A stretch of 64,000 bases of DNA, taken from Diospyros lotus. Lineage: Eukaryota; Streptophyta; Magnoliopsida; Ericales; Ebenaceae. The first letter of the stretch is position 1. Every line of letters starts with the position of its first letter. The translations under genes were made by a program, and so were the position numbers. Where the stretch lies: positions 31,195,316 to 31,259,315 of the forward strand of contig NC_068339.1 of the NCBI RefSeq assembly GCF_014633365.1, in the 5' to 3' direction. Positions 26,080 to 37,380 of this stretch are shown here, piece by piece. The notes beneath the pieces are model-generated. The model had not been told where the DNA came from, did not search any database, and saw nothing but the letters and a program-made list of their open reading frames with translations.

Positions 26080-26246
26080 GAACTTAAGGAAAAGTTCGCA
26101 TGTAGCTAAATGAGCAAACCCACTGTAAGTTTTGGGAAAATTAGGTTAGAAATTTTGAAATAATTAGTGGCATACTCATATTGCTTATTCGATTTGAATC
26201 GCGTCATGTCGTGGTGATTTAATAATCTGCCCTGTCTTCTTGCTAG

Positions 26247-27640
26247 ATGGTGAATACAAGAAGGAACAGACGCGAGAGAGGCAATGACGAAGAAAGCAAC
26301 ACTAACCTGCACCCAGGAGGTGGTGTGGGAGGACAAAGAGATGCACGAGCTAACCTCGTTAAAGGTCAGATTAATAGGATCGAGAGAATCCTAGAAGGCA
26401 TGGTTGGGCGAGTTTTGGAGTTGCAGCATGAGTAAAGAAGAGTAAATGCTTTGGAAAGGTATCTACGACAAAATCCACCAGTGTTTCGAGGAAGACTAGC
26501 AGACGACCCCACAATTAGTGAATACTGGTTGGACTAGATCGAGAAGATCCTACATAGACTAAGAATCTTGAATGAGGACAAGGTTGAGTGTGTAACCTAT
26601 ATCCTGGAAGAGGAAGCAGCTTAATGGTGAAGGTCTATGTAGCAAGCGATATCTAATCGGAAAGATCTTAGGGGTCGGTGACAGACGTAGAATTGGGGGA
26701 GGCACCCCAGATGTCGTGGGAAAGGTTTAAGGAACTTTTCAATGGGAAATTCTTTCCCACTTGCTAGAAGTTGGCTAGAGCTCAAGAGTTTATGAGCCTA
26801 CACCAAGGGCTAAATATGTTGGTGGCCCAATATGAAGCTGAGTTTTTACGGTTAGTCAAGTACATGGCACTGTATGGGATGGACGATGTGGAGAAATGAC
26901 GAAAATTCTTGCAAGGCTTGCGAATTGAATTTCAATAGCTGATGAGCCTGATCCACGTGGAGTCTTATGCAGATATAGTTTTCAAAGCTATGATAACCGA
27001 GGAGAATATGATGCAAGTGGCAGAACTAAAGGCCACAACAGCTCAAAGTGGATGACAGTCAGAGAAATCCAACCCGACTTCAGGACCTCGAGATGGGAAA
27101 GTTCAGAAAAAGGGGAAGGCTTGCTTTAGATGCAAAAAGAGGCACCTGGGCAAGAGGTGCGATGGCCAAAGTATTGTTTGTTACACCTGTGGACAGCCTG
27201 AGCATACTTCCAGAAATTGCTCAAAGGGCACGGTCCAAGAAGGTAAGGCCATAGTAGCAACACCAGTGGGTGTGATCTTCTACAATTGCAACCAGCACGG
27301 TCACATCTCGAGGAATTGCCTAAAGAAGAAAAAGCAGCAACTAAAGATTGAAGAAAGGAAAGGGACTTGGCAGGGGCGGGTCTATAATTTGACCAAGGAT
27401 GACGTAGAGGCAAATCCTACAATTATCCAAGGTACTCTCTTTATTTTGGATATTCTTGTGAATGCATTGATAGATCCAGGGTTTACTCATTCTTTTATAT
27501 CGCATGCATTGGTTGGGAGTTTGAGAGTAGAAACTGAGTCTATGGGGTGTCTGATGGTGATTTCGACACCTATGGGTAAGAGTATGAAGTCCTCAGAAAT
27601 AGTGAGGGGATGCGAAATTAGCTTGAGTAACATTCGTTTC
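26247..27640 (+). pseudogene. gag and protease N-part of element D
   Basis: It begins MVNTRRNRRERG, typical of chromovirus gag, and runs with several stops through capsid-like sequence. Three zinc-knuckle-like motifs follow at about 27124-27165, 27176-27226 (CYTCGQPEHTSRNC, a perfect CX2CX4HX4C) and 27273-27321 (first Cys replaced by Tyr). The retropepsin motif ALIDPGFTHSF lies near 27464-27496, with its catalytic Asp codon at 27473-27475. The frame is cut at 27640 by a copia solo LTR and resumes at 29132. Some stops look like C-to-T or G-to-A changes, for example WLD-stop-IEK near 26535. The family role is capsid assembly and polyprotein cleavage; this copy cannot be translated whole. Confidence 0.88.
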
Positions 27641-29131
27641 TGCAGGATCATGAACGAGGATCAAAAGCATGCAACGGAAGCGTTTTAAAATAAAAAACGA
27701 TCCTCGTATTGGTTAGAGTCTAGGAGACTTACTTTTACGGCGGATTACCGGACGGAATGGAGCGATGGGAGCTTCTTCGCGTGGAGGAGACGACGGCTGT
27801 CCTGCTAGCCTTCGGCTCCGTCGCATCAGAACTCAAACGCCCCCTTTCGATCTTCCGGAGTATGACTCGAACTCGTGGCCTCTCTTCGGTGAAGAAGAAT
27901 GAAAAACGACTTGGATGGAAAAACAACTAAAGAGAGATTTATATAGGGAGAACCCTAGGGTTAAAACCCTAGTGGGCCAAACCCTAATGGGCCAAGATCT
28001 TTTAATTAATTTTCTAATTGGGTTAGCCCAATTAATTAATTAAAACCCTAATGAACTATTATTTTATTTTAGCCCAATGGACCATTCTAAATAAAATAAT
28101 TCTCTCTTAATGTAATTCATCCAACAAGCCAAATGTATTAAAAATACATGAGTTACATCGAGCTACCCCGGGGACCAAAAGACAAATTATTCACGGCTAC
28201 TAAAATGACCAAAATATCCCTGCTACCTAGTAGCTATATTTTGTCATTCTAAGTGTTCCAACTATCACCATATGGTAACACTGACCCCACGAATAATTTT
28301 GCCTATGCCATGTCTTTGACCTACTAGTGTAATGACGAAAATACCCCTCTGCGTAACACCCATCATTTAGAAAGGAATAATGTACTAACACCTTTCTAAA
28401 TGACTTCTACCATCCTTAGATCACTAGTCCAATAATCCGTGACTACTCGAATGTACTTGCTTATCATTGGGAGCTACCCAGAAGCACACACTCATAAGTC
28501 ACGTTCCCAGGGCCCTGGATTATTCAATTATTCTTGGACAATCACAAGGGGGTGAATCACAAAAACTATCTTGTATTAGTCTGTCTTAGCTAATTAGAAA
28601 CCATACTCCCAACTCAAAAGGATATTGATCTTTGATAGACCTCACCTACAATGAATCTAAGAATATAGCTCTAGGTTCACTAGACCACCAACTAATACTC
28701 AAGTATTAGAGTACTCGTCCACGTAGTAGCAGTGATAGACTAGCTCCATGATAATTAGTACTTTGTCATTAGCTTCTATCACAGGTCCACTCTACGCATT
28801 CCAAATGCGCTTGTACAATTAGAGTAAACGGACTGTTTACTGGCTAAGGCAAGCCATCCTCCATTAGGATCTATTGCACAATGATCTTATCATGATAGAA
28901 TGCCCAGTTCTATCAAAAGATCAAGAGTTATATTTTCTTGCTTATTAAGTACCCATGATTCATGCCTAACTGTGAAGAACGACCCATCACATGAATCACT
29001 TACTTAATAGCATGGACACCTTTCCAACAATTAAATGCAAATAATATATGTGCCATAAACTGAATAAAAGAAACATCATTACCATAAATTAAACAAAACG
29101 TGTCTTTAGGGCATACATTTCCAACAGTTTC
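27636..29131 (-). mobile_element. Copia solo LTR with TSD GTTTC (LTR 27641-29126)
   Basis: Read on the minus strand it starts TGTTGGAAATGTATGCCC, a common Angela-like copia LTR start, and ends GATCCTGCA. A perfect TSD GTTTC lies at 27636-27640 and 29127-29131. It is 1486 bp and interrupts the protease region of element D. Confidence 0.93.
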
Positions 29132-30437
29132 TAGGCTGATCTGATTCTATTAGAAGTATATGACTTCGACGTAATCTTAGGGATGAACTTCTTATCTAAG
29201 TATGATGCCAATATAGATTGTCGTAGGAAGATAATGACTATAAGAAAACCTGAGGGAGGGTGTGTCAAATTTCGTGGACAAGGCGACCCTGTGGTTATAA
29301 AGATGATTTTAGCAATGACGACAACAAAATTGTTGAGCCGAGGGGCTTGTGGATACATATCTTATGCTCTGTTGGAAGAAAAAGAGATGCCGAAGCTCGA
29401 TGAGGTGCGAGTGGTACGAGAATATGAGGACGTGTTTCCAAAGGAATTACCAGGACTACCCCCACCTTGGGAGATCGAGTTCTCGATCGAGTTAGTGCTA
29501 GGAACCCAACCGATATCAATTTTGCCATACCAAAAGGCAACAACAGAGATGAAAGAATTGAAGAGTCAGCTACAAGAGTTGACTAATAAGGGGTTCATTA
29601 GGCCAAGCACGTCGCCAAGGGGTGCGCCGATGCAATTTGTAAAAAAGAAGGATGGGAGTCTAAGGATGTGCACTAACTACCGTCAGCTGAATAAGGCTAC
29701 GGTAAAGATCAAGTATTCGCTCTCGAGGATAGACGAGTTTTTTGATCAACTGCAAGGAGCAAAGGTGTTCTCGAAGATTGATTTGAGATTTGGGTATTAT
29801 CAATTGAGAATTAAGCCAAATGATGTTTCGAAGACGACATTTCAGTCAAGGTATGGCCATTTTGAGTATTTTGTAATGCCATTCGAATTAACTAAATACT
29901 CCAGCAGCGTTTATGGATCTTATGAATAGGGGGTTTAGACCCTATCTGGATCAATTTGTGATCGTATTTATAGAAGATATATTAGTGTACTCTTCGAATA
30001 AGAGTGAGCAAGAGGAGCACTTAAGAATAGTGTTAGAAACTCTCAGGGAACATCAATTATATGCCAAGTTCTCGAAGTGCGAGTTATGGCTATCCCAAGT
30101 GGCATTTCTTAGACATGTGATCTCTGCCGAAGGGATCTCAATGGACTTAACCAACATGCTTGACTGAAGCAGTCGACGTGCTTGACTGAAGTGTGAAGCT
30201 TTTTGGGGTTGGTAGGTTACTATCGAAGATTCATGGAATGGTTTTCGGAGATAGCTGCACCTATGACAAAGCTCATAAGGAAGGAGGTCAGGTTTGAGTG
30301 GACTGCCAAGTGCAAGGAAAGCTTTCAAGAGCTTAAGGGCAGACTGACCTCGGCACCTGTTCTGGCAATGCCTAGTGGATATATTGTATACACCGATGCC
30401 TCGAAGGTTGGTTTAGGTTATTGTATTAATCCAGCAT
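29132..30437 (+). pseudogene. Protease end, reverse transcriptase and RNase H start of element D
   Basis: A 248-codon frame (29183-29929) holds the protease tail (FRGQGDP), the [11 protein letters not shown] linker and RT fingers and palm ([31 protein letters not shown]). A frameshift near 29905 moves to a second frame (29913-30167) with the catalytic box FIEDILVYS near 29965-29990. There the first Asp of the usual FIDD is Glu, which should inactivate the enzyme. After another break, a third frame (30203-30442) holds LVGYYRRFMEWFSEIAAPM and the RNase H start YTDASKVGLGY. Solo LTR H cuts it at 30437; RNase H resumes at 33719. Confidence 0.92.
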
Positions 30438-31429
30438 TGTAACGACCCATTAGAGGGTTTAGATTTTATTTAGAAATCATTGAATTTCTTAATTAGTTTT
30501 GTTTGGAGGATTTTTGTCAATTAATTGTTAATGTGGCAATTTAGAGATTTTAATTGAGGAAATAGTATTTAAATATCAATTAAATAACATTTAATTATAT
30601 TTACTTATTGTGGAAATTAAATGCAAGGACATGAGAGTCATTTAGCAATTTGTGATTAGAATTTAATTAATTAATTAGAGTTATTATTCTTAAGGGATTG
30701 AGGTATCCGAGCGTGAGAAGGTTTTGGGTTGGTGAAGTCTCCTGGTTATAATAGGAGAATGAGTTATGGCGTTAGGGCTTCTTAGATCAGTGTATATATA
30801 TAGTTTTATAAGTCACAATTTTCTCATGCCGCGCAAAGAGAAGAAGTTTGTGAAGAACAGAGAGTTGAGAAGCATTGTAGTGTTTAGATTCTCCATTGCA
30901 ATCGCTCGATCCGATCAGAGTTAGCATAAGGCAAGTATCCTATCTTTAATTCCTTTCATTACAGATTCAAGTTAGTTTGTTCTCAGTTTATTCCAATTTT
31001 TCATTGAGTTCTCATATTTATATCAGTTCCAGTGTGTATATATATATATGCGTAGAACAGTGAGTGCATGAAGAAGATATGTGTAATTCTTTACAGTGAA
31101 TCTTTTAAATATGATCTTCAAATCATATTAGCAGTGATCTCAGAATACCAAGACTCTTTGATTTGGGTTCCCAGTTTAATCAGATGGTATGTTCAAGTAT
31201 ATGTATATATATTCATGCGATATATCCTTATCCAGTGAGATATGATAAGCCATGCACAATTCTTTTCAGCGTTTTTCTTTCAAAAACGATTGATTTATCC
31301 ATCTTGATATTATTTTATATCAATTGGAATTGTTCTCCCAAGATTTCTTTTGGAATGGTGTAGTAATGTTAAGCTTTGATTTAAGATATCGTCTCTGTTA
31401 TCGTGAGCTTTATGTCTGATGAGATTCCA

Positions 31430-31950
31430 GTCATTCGAATGAGTCTTGTGTCATTCGAATGAGTTTTGAGGCATCCGAATGAGTTTTCAGTGTTATCGTA
31501 AGTTTTTCCCTTGTAATGTATCAGTCATTCGAATGAGTCCTTTGTCATTCGAATGAGTCATGTGTTATCGTATCATTCGTATGAATTTTTGAAATTTTGA
31601 GACTGTCATTCGAATGAGTTTTCTTGTCATTCGAATGAGCCCTTGAAGATTTGAATAAGTTGTTGCTTTGTATAGTTTAGCATTCGAATGAGTCCCTCTA
31701 TCATTCGAATTACCCGTGAGTACCCCAAATTCATTCGAATAAGGGTACTGTTGCATTCGAATGAGTCGTTTTTTGCCAGTTCAAAAGTTGAAAATTGTCA
31801 AAATTCATTCGAATGAATTTGTGAGTCATTCAAATGAGTCCTTGATCAGATCTGAATAGCCTTTGTTATATATCATCTATCATTCAAATGAGCCTTTGTT
31901 ATTCGAATGAGCCTATGTCATTCGAATGAGTTTCCTGCCATTCGAATGAG
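31430..31950. repeat. Dispersed CATTCGAATGAG motif cluster in LTR H
   Basis: Roughly twenty copies of CATTCGAATGAG or one-base variants occur in about 500 bp at irregular spacing. The core CATTCGAATG is a perfect 10-bp palindrome. The same motif fills the LTR of element F (57500-58270). Confidence 0.9.
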
Positions 31951-32055
31951 CTTGCTATATGTAATACCCCGAGAGCCCAGAGAAGTTAGTATATATCGAG
32001 GATAGTGTAAGGAAGGAAACAACACCAGCTGGATACCTTTTGGGTTGAATGTTGG

Positions 32056-32131
32056 CAAAGAACTCCCAAGTTAAGCGTGTTTGACCTGGGATAATCCAGG
32101 GATGGGTGACCCCCTGGGAAGTTCGTGTAGG
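32056..32131 (+). ncRNA. 5S-rRNA-like domain in Cassandra LTR 1
   Basis: AAGTTAAGCGTGTTTG at 32068-32083 corresponds to the 5S A-box region. GATGGGTGACCCCCTGGGAA starting at 32101 corresponds to the C-box region of plant 5S rRNA. It is a retroelement-borne copy, not a genuine 5S gene: the ends of 5S are not preserved. Confidence 0.88.
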
Positions 32132-32492
32132 CCCATCGGGGTAAGTTGTTCCGGTCCTTCCTATCGCTCGAACGGGATGTTACAAATGGTATCAGAGCCG
32201 ACCCCCGAGCCTCTAAGCCTGGTGGTGGGGCAAACCTCAGCGAGGAGGCTGAGTCCCGAGGGGGGCGTGAGGCCCCTATGGGGGGTGCGTGTAGGCACCT
32301 TAGGCGAATCCCACATCGGCCATGCAAGGGGGGAGAGATCTGGGACCAGTTGTAAGGTCGCATGACGGGGACGTCATGTGCTTAAGGGGGGGAGAATGTA
32401 ATACCCCGAGAGCCCAGAGAAGTTAGTATATATCGAGGATAGTGTAAGGAAGGAAACAACACCAGCTGGATACCTTTTGGGTTGAATGTTGG

Positions 32493-32568
32493 CAAATAAC
32501 TCCCAAGTTAAGCGTGCTTGACCTGGGATAATCCAGGGATGGGTGACCGCCTGGGAAGTTCGTGTAGG
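32493..32568 (+). ncRNA. 5S-rRNA-like domain in Cassandra LTR 2
   Basis: This is the second LTR copy of the same domain. The A-box-like AAGTTAAGCGTGCTTG lies at 32505-32520, identical to plant 5S at the position where LTR 1 has T. The C-box-like segment lies at 32538-32564. LTR 1 has kept ACCCCC where this copy reads ACCGCC. Confidence 0.88.
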
Positions 32569-33718
32569 CCCATCGGGGTAAGTTGTTCCGGTCCTTCCTA
32601 TCGCTCGAACAGGATGTTACACTATAGTCCTTTTTTTCTTTCGAATGGGCTGTTGTTTCATTCAAATTGCTTCCTTATGCTTCCTCAATCATCCAAATAG
32701 TATCATATGGCACCCGAATGGCTTCCAATAAATTGTTAATGCAAATCTTAAATTTAATATAAATATTCAATAATTCAAATATTGAATTTTTATGCCAAGA
32801 TATGATAAAAATCCAATATGCCATGCCTATACTCAGAAATTTCAGAATAATTGTGCCTCAATATGGTTGATAAAAATCATATACCATGTTTAGTAGTTAA
32901 TTATAACATGATCAGCATTATTTTGTGAGATTATGTGCATACACATTGGTATGAGCATTGAGCATGACTTTCTATGGAGCACTACATATTGTGTGCTAGC
33001 ATGTATGTGAGCATTGCATTATGCGCGCCAGGCGGCTAGTCCGCGGGGATCCCACCAGTTTTTAGTTACAGTTTGTGTGTCGCTCGTCTGATGTCGACCA
33101 GGGAGCTAAGGGCATATTGCCCAAAGTATGTGCTTATAGTTTTTATGTTTGTAGGACACAGATCAGTCAGGTATGTATCACAGTTATGTGGGCCTACGTG
33201 CCAAAGTTGCATACCTGCATTTAGTTTATAGTTTATGTGCATTACATCTTGTGAATGCTATCCAGTGATTATTATATCTCTCAGTACAAGTTTAGTAAGC
33301 ATTTTATCAACATCGATATTCTTCGATTCAGCCTCAGTTATTCTTTCCAGTTTATTACTTGCTAAGCTTTGTAGCTCACCTTGTACTCTTCACCATTCCA
33401 AGTCCTCGTGGGGGAGTACCAGATGTGGGGCCTAGCAGCAGTGTCCAGTAGTGTGTGTACATGGAGCCGCTCAAGACCAAAGATGTCTGGGAGTTTATTA
33501 GTTGGTGTTTTATTAGTTTAGATTTATTTTATATTTCAGTTTAGGGATTTTCCCTTAGATGTAGTTTATCATTTTCAGTTGATGTCGACTCTGAGTTTTA
33601 TTTCAGTTGATTGAGATATTCAATATTGGTATCAGATTTCAGTTTATTAGTCAGTTTATTTTATTTTCCCGTAGCACCTCTTTTCGGGCAATTCTAGGAG
33701 AGGGGGTGTTACAAGCAT

Positions 33719-34931
33719 AGTCAGGTGATCGTGTATGGATCGCGCCAGTTGAAGAGGCACGAAGTAAACTACCCAATGCATGATTTGGAGTTGGCAGCAA
33801 TGGTATATGCTCTGAAGCTATGAAGGCACTACATATATGGAGAGACGTTCGATGTATTCATGGACCACAAAAGTCTGAGGTATGTGTTCTTGCATAAAGA
33901 GTTGAACATGAGGCAGCGATGGTGGATGGAGTTCCTGAAGGACTATGACTGCGCCATCTTGTATCACACGGGGCGTGCCAACGTGGTGGCTGACGCTTTG
34001 AGTAGGATTGTGCCTACTGTTATGGCCGGGTTGATGGCCTAGGAGTGGCTGTTGATTGAGGCTTTTAGCCTGATAACAGTGAGTGTAGTGCCGAAGGGAT
34101 CATCTATCCTAGTAGTTGGCCTGGCGGTTTGGCTGGATCTGGAGACTGAGATACGAGAGGCTAATGGGAGTGACCGGCGTATACGTCTATGGGTAGATGA
34201 GCAGGGTCAGCCCAAGAGTTCAGATTTTGAGATGCAGAATGGCATTCTCAAGTTTCAGGGTAGAGTGTATGTACTGAACCCTCAGGAGTTGAGGCAGAAA
34301 ATTTTGGATGAAGCCCACAAAGCTAAGTATACCATGCACCCAGGGGCCACAAAGATGTAAAGAGATCTTCGAGAAATCGATAGATGGCTAGGAATGAAGC
34401 CCCGCGTGGCTAGGAGGGTGGCACAGTGTGATATATGCCAAAGGGTAAAAATTGAGCACCAGAAACCCACATGGTTGATGAGACCTTTGGAAGTTCTCGA
34501 GTGGAAATGGGAACATATCATGATGGATTTCGTAACAAGATTTTCGAAGAGTTGGAAGGGCTATGATGCCATTTGGGTGGTGGTAGACAAGTTGACAAAG
34601 TCAGCACATTTCCTGCCTATAAGGATGGATCAATCGGTACAAAAATTCGTAGAGCAGTACATGAAGGAAATCATACGACTCCATGGTGCGCTGGTAAGTA
34701 TAGTTTTAGATCAGGACCCGAGGTTCACCTTAAGATTTTGGGAGAGTTTGTAGGAGTGCATAGGGACTCAGCTAAAATTGAGTACGGCTTATCACCCGCA
34801 GACTGATGGGTAATCAGAAAGGACAATTCAAATGCTTGAAGATATGTTGAGATCATGTGCCCTTGATTTTGGAGAAAATTGGGAGGAGCATCTGCCATTG
34901 GTAGAACTCGTGTATAATAATAGTTACCACG
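33719..34931 (+). pseudogene. RNase H and integrase of element D
   Basis: The RNase H part shows YPMHDLELAAMVYAL, then a TGA, then [11 protein letters not shown] and ADALSR. The integrase follows, with an HHCC-type zinc region ending CDICQRVK near 34425-34450. The core has MMDFVTRF (first Asp) and LDQDPRFT (second Asp), then YHPQTDG, an in-frame TAA, and SERTIQMLEDML (catalytic Glu). Stops and a frame change are scattered (for example after GATKM near 34358). The frame is cut by solo LTR I at 34931 and resumes at 36676. Confidence 0.92.
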
Positions 34932-36675
34932 TGTAATACCCGAGAAATTATTAAGGGTATAAATGATATTTCATGAAAGGCAAAAATGGAATTTTTGAAA
35001 GAATGAGACTTTAGGGCACACTATCGCAGTCTTAAGTGACTGAAACGATCGGAGGGAGTACCCTGGACCCTAGATGACAAATTAAAATGCTATAGTACGG
35101 TTATGTGATTCGATATATGAATTTTGGAATGAAAGGAAGTGGGATCGGGAACAGCTCTCGATACAGCTATTGATTGGGCTGAGAAAATTGAATTGACGTA
35201 GAGAACATCCAAAAAGTCAACAGAGTGTCTTGAGGACTTAGATTTTATGTATGAAACAACCCTTGAGCGATTTAGGGTTGAAACAAATGAATTTAAGGTT
35301 AAAACGAGCAACCAGGCCTAAGTGCAATTTTCTAATTTTGCCCGAGGGAGGTCAAAATGGTAAATTTTCAAGAAGGTTGAGGGTGAGATGAATAATACAA
35401 AGCTTGAGGGCCTTAGTGGTACAGTTGGATTTATCAGGGGTGTTATGGAGAGAGCAGAAATGTCAATTGAAGAAGCTTGAGGGCCTTAGTGGTATAATTT
35501 TACAAAATGTTGTTTATATGATGCATTGAATTTTGAAATGTAGCATTGTCTTGCATTTTGTGTGTTCGTATGGAATGTCAGCCTAAGATGTTGTCTGGAT
35601 AATGTAGCCATAATTCTCCAAGGGTGTGACGGAATAATAGGGGTATCTTGTGCTGATGTGCATGCTGGGATAACCACCTTGGTTTCCGTGCTCGGCCATT
35701 TGGTCAGGAAAGTTGCACTAGGATGACTAGGTGGTCTAATGTGGGATGTCAGCCTAAGATATTGTCTGGATAGTGTAGCCATAATTCTCCAAGGGTGTGA
35801 CAGAATAATAAGAGTATCTTGTGCTAGTGAGTATACCGGGATAACCGCCTTGGTTTTCGTGTCAGGCCATTTGGTTAGGGAAGTTGCACTAGGACGACTA
35901 GGTGGTCCATGTGAAATTTTGGAGTTGGGATTGTGTGGTGATTCTTGGATGCTTAGAGTGGGAACGTAATCTCCGACGTAAATGTGATGAGTTGGGTTCT
36001 TGTGTTGATGTGACCCTCCTAGGCCGAGAGTTGGTAACGATTGTTCCTGAGATGTTAGGGAGATGCGTTCACTTGCCCTTCTTAAGTTAGAATCGCGTCG
36101 TGTCGATGTGTCGTTATGGTGGCATAGCTTTTAGAGAGATTGCTTTTTTCCCGTGGCAGAGTTAAGCGCTTGGGATTCTCTTGGGCTAGGGCATATCGGG
36201 TGTATTGGTTTATTTCATGTCTTGCATTTATTCATGAAAATGTGATTTTGAACCCTCACCTAGATGATTCATCATCTAATATGGACTTTGTCCCTGGAAT
36301 ATTCAAACGTTCTAGGTAAATGTAGTAGTGCAAAGGGAAAGGGAATTGCCGAGGAGTGACGGCGATTTGTGGATAATTTACTTTATGTCATTTTCAATTA
36401 TGTTGTTAATTTTGATGATGTCATGTAAGCGTTGGTTCTACTTATATTATGAATAAAGTGGGTTCGATTATGATTTATTGAGGTTTCAATCTAGCTTCCG
36501 CATTTGAGATGATGTATCTGTCTTAGTTTATTGATGGTTCATAGTTGATATATTGAGAAGGTGTAACGGAATCTTCGGGGAACCGTTTTGTGTTGAGTTT
36601 TCGTTGATTAGAAAAAAAATATCCCCGGAATCTTACGTTATCTAATGCTCCGGAGAAGTGGGGTGTTACACCACG
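34927..36675 (+). mobile_element. Gypsy solo LTR I (34932-36670), TSD CCACG
   Basis: It starts TGTAATACCCGAGAAATTATT and ends GTGGGGTGTTACA. A perfect TSD CCACG lies at 34927-34931 and 36671-36675. It is 1739 bp and inserted in the integrase of element D. Its start matches the solo LTR at 16402. It contains a 171-bp tandem duplication (about 35575-35915). Confidence 0.94.
35575..35915. repeat. 171-bp tandem duplication within solo LTR I
   Basis: The segment beginning ATGTCAGCCTAAGAT at about 35575 repeats at about 35746, including the motif ATAATTCTCCAAGGGTGTGA. The two copies differ by scattered substitutions, so the duplication is not very recent. Confidence 0.85.
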
Positions 36676-37310
36676 GTAGCATCGGGATGGCTCCTTATGA
36701 GGCTTTGTATGGGAGAAAGTGTCGGTCGCCCATCTGTTGGACCGAAGTAGGGGAACAACAAATGTTAGATTCCGAACTTATGCAGCAAACTACTAATAAG
36801 ATTCAAATAATCCAAGAGATGATCCAAGCTATGCAAAGCTGACAAAAATCGTACGCTGATCAAAGAAGAAGGGATCAAGAGTTTGAGGTAGGAGATCTGG
36901 TATACCTTAAAGTATCACCCCAGTATTTAGTGACACATGGAAGTAGTAAGGGAAAGCTAAAGCCAAGGTATATAGCACCATATCCGATTTTGGAAAGAGT
37001 CGGGCCTTTGGCCTATCGATCGGAGCTTTCGCCTAGCTTGTCCAGGATTCATAATGTGTTCCATGTCTCCCAATTTCGAAAACATGTTCCAGATCCAACC
37101 CTTAGAGTTCAGGTGGAGACAATTGAGCTAAGAAATGATTTGACCTACCTGGAGTTGCCCGGAGCAATTCTAGACTATCGAACTCAAGTATTAAGGAACA
37201 AAGAGATTCCATTGGTGAAAGCACTCAGATGATGAGGCAACGTGGGAACTTGAGGAAACAATTAAGAAGAAATATCCCCATTTGTTCAAGGAAATGGAAA
37301 TAGGATAGGG
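36676..37310 (+). pseudogene. Integrase C-terminus and chromodomain of element D
   Basis: It contains MAPYEALYGRKCRSPICW (start near 36689), the GPLAYRSELSP linker, and NVFHVSQFRKHVPDP (about 37055-37095), all typical of chromovirus integrase C-termini. A frame change precedes a chromodomain-like end (ATWELEETIKKKYPHLF near 37240-37290). Chromodomains of this kind guide integration to particular chromatin (family knowledge). A stop near 36841 and the later shift break the frame. The 3' LTR begins about 70 bases further on, without a strong polypurine tract in front. Confidence 0.9.
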
Positions 37311-37380
37311 AATTTTTATATTTTCTTCCAGAGATTATATTCAAAAGTGCAATAATTATTTGACCATCAATGATTTCGAA

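Larger units (their letters stand above)
31955..32626 (+). mobile_element. Cassandra TRIM retrotransposon (31960-32621), TSD CTATA
   Basis: Two 225-bp LTRs (31960-32184 and 32397-32621) differ at about four positions. The PBS TGGTATCAGAGCC begins at 32187 and a PPT-like AAGGGGGGGAGA precedes LTR 2. The TSD CTATA is perfect. Each LTR contains the internal promoter segment of plant 5S rRNA, the hallmark of Cassandra. The whole element is 662 bp with no coding capacity, so it must be mobilised in trans. Confidence 0.95.
30433..33718 (+). mobile_element. Gypsy solo LTR H (30438-33713), TSD AGCAT
   Basis: It begins TGTAACGACCCATTAGAGG and ends GGGGGTGTTACA. The TSD AGCAT is perfect at 30433-30437 and 33714-33718. 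Plus orientation is inferred from a TATA-like TATATATATA at 30793-30802. It is 3276 bp including a nested Cassandra element, about 2.6 kb without it. It carries about 20 copies of a CATTCGAATGAG-like motif (31430-31945). It sits in the RNase H region of element D. Confidence 0.92.

Noticed and set aside
32081..32365. Protein-coding frame of 94 codons in Cassandra
   Set aside because: It spans the LTR/PBS boundary and the 5S-like segment; Cassandra is non-coding and overlapping frames of similar length occur.
32056..32568. Genuine 5S rRNA genes
   Set aside because: The 5S-like parts are inside 225-bp LTRs flanked by a PBS, PPT and TSD, and lack proper 5S ends: this is Cassandra.
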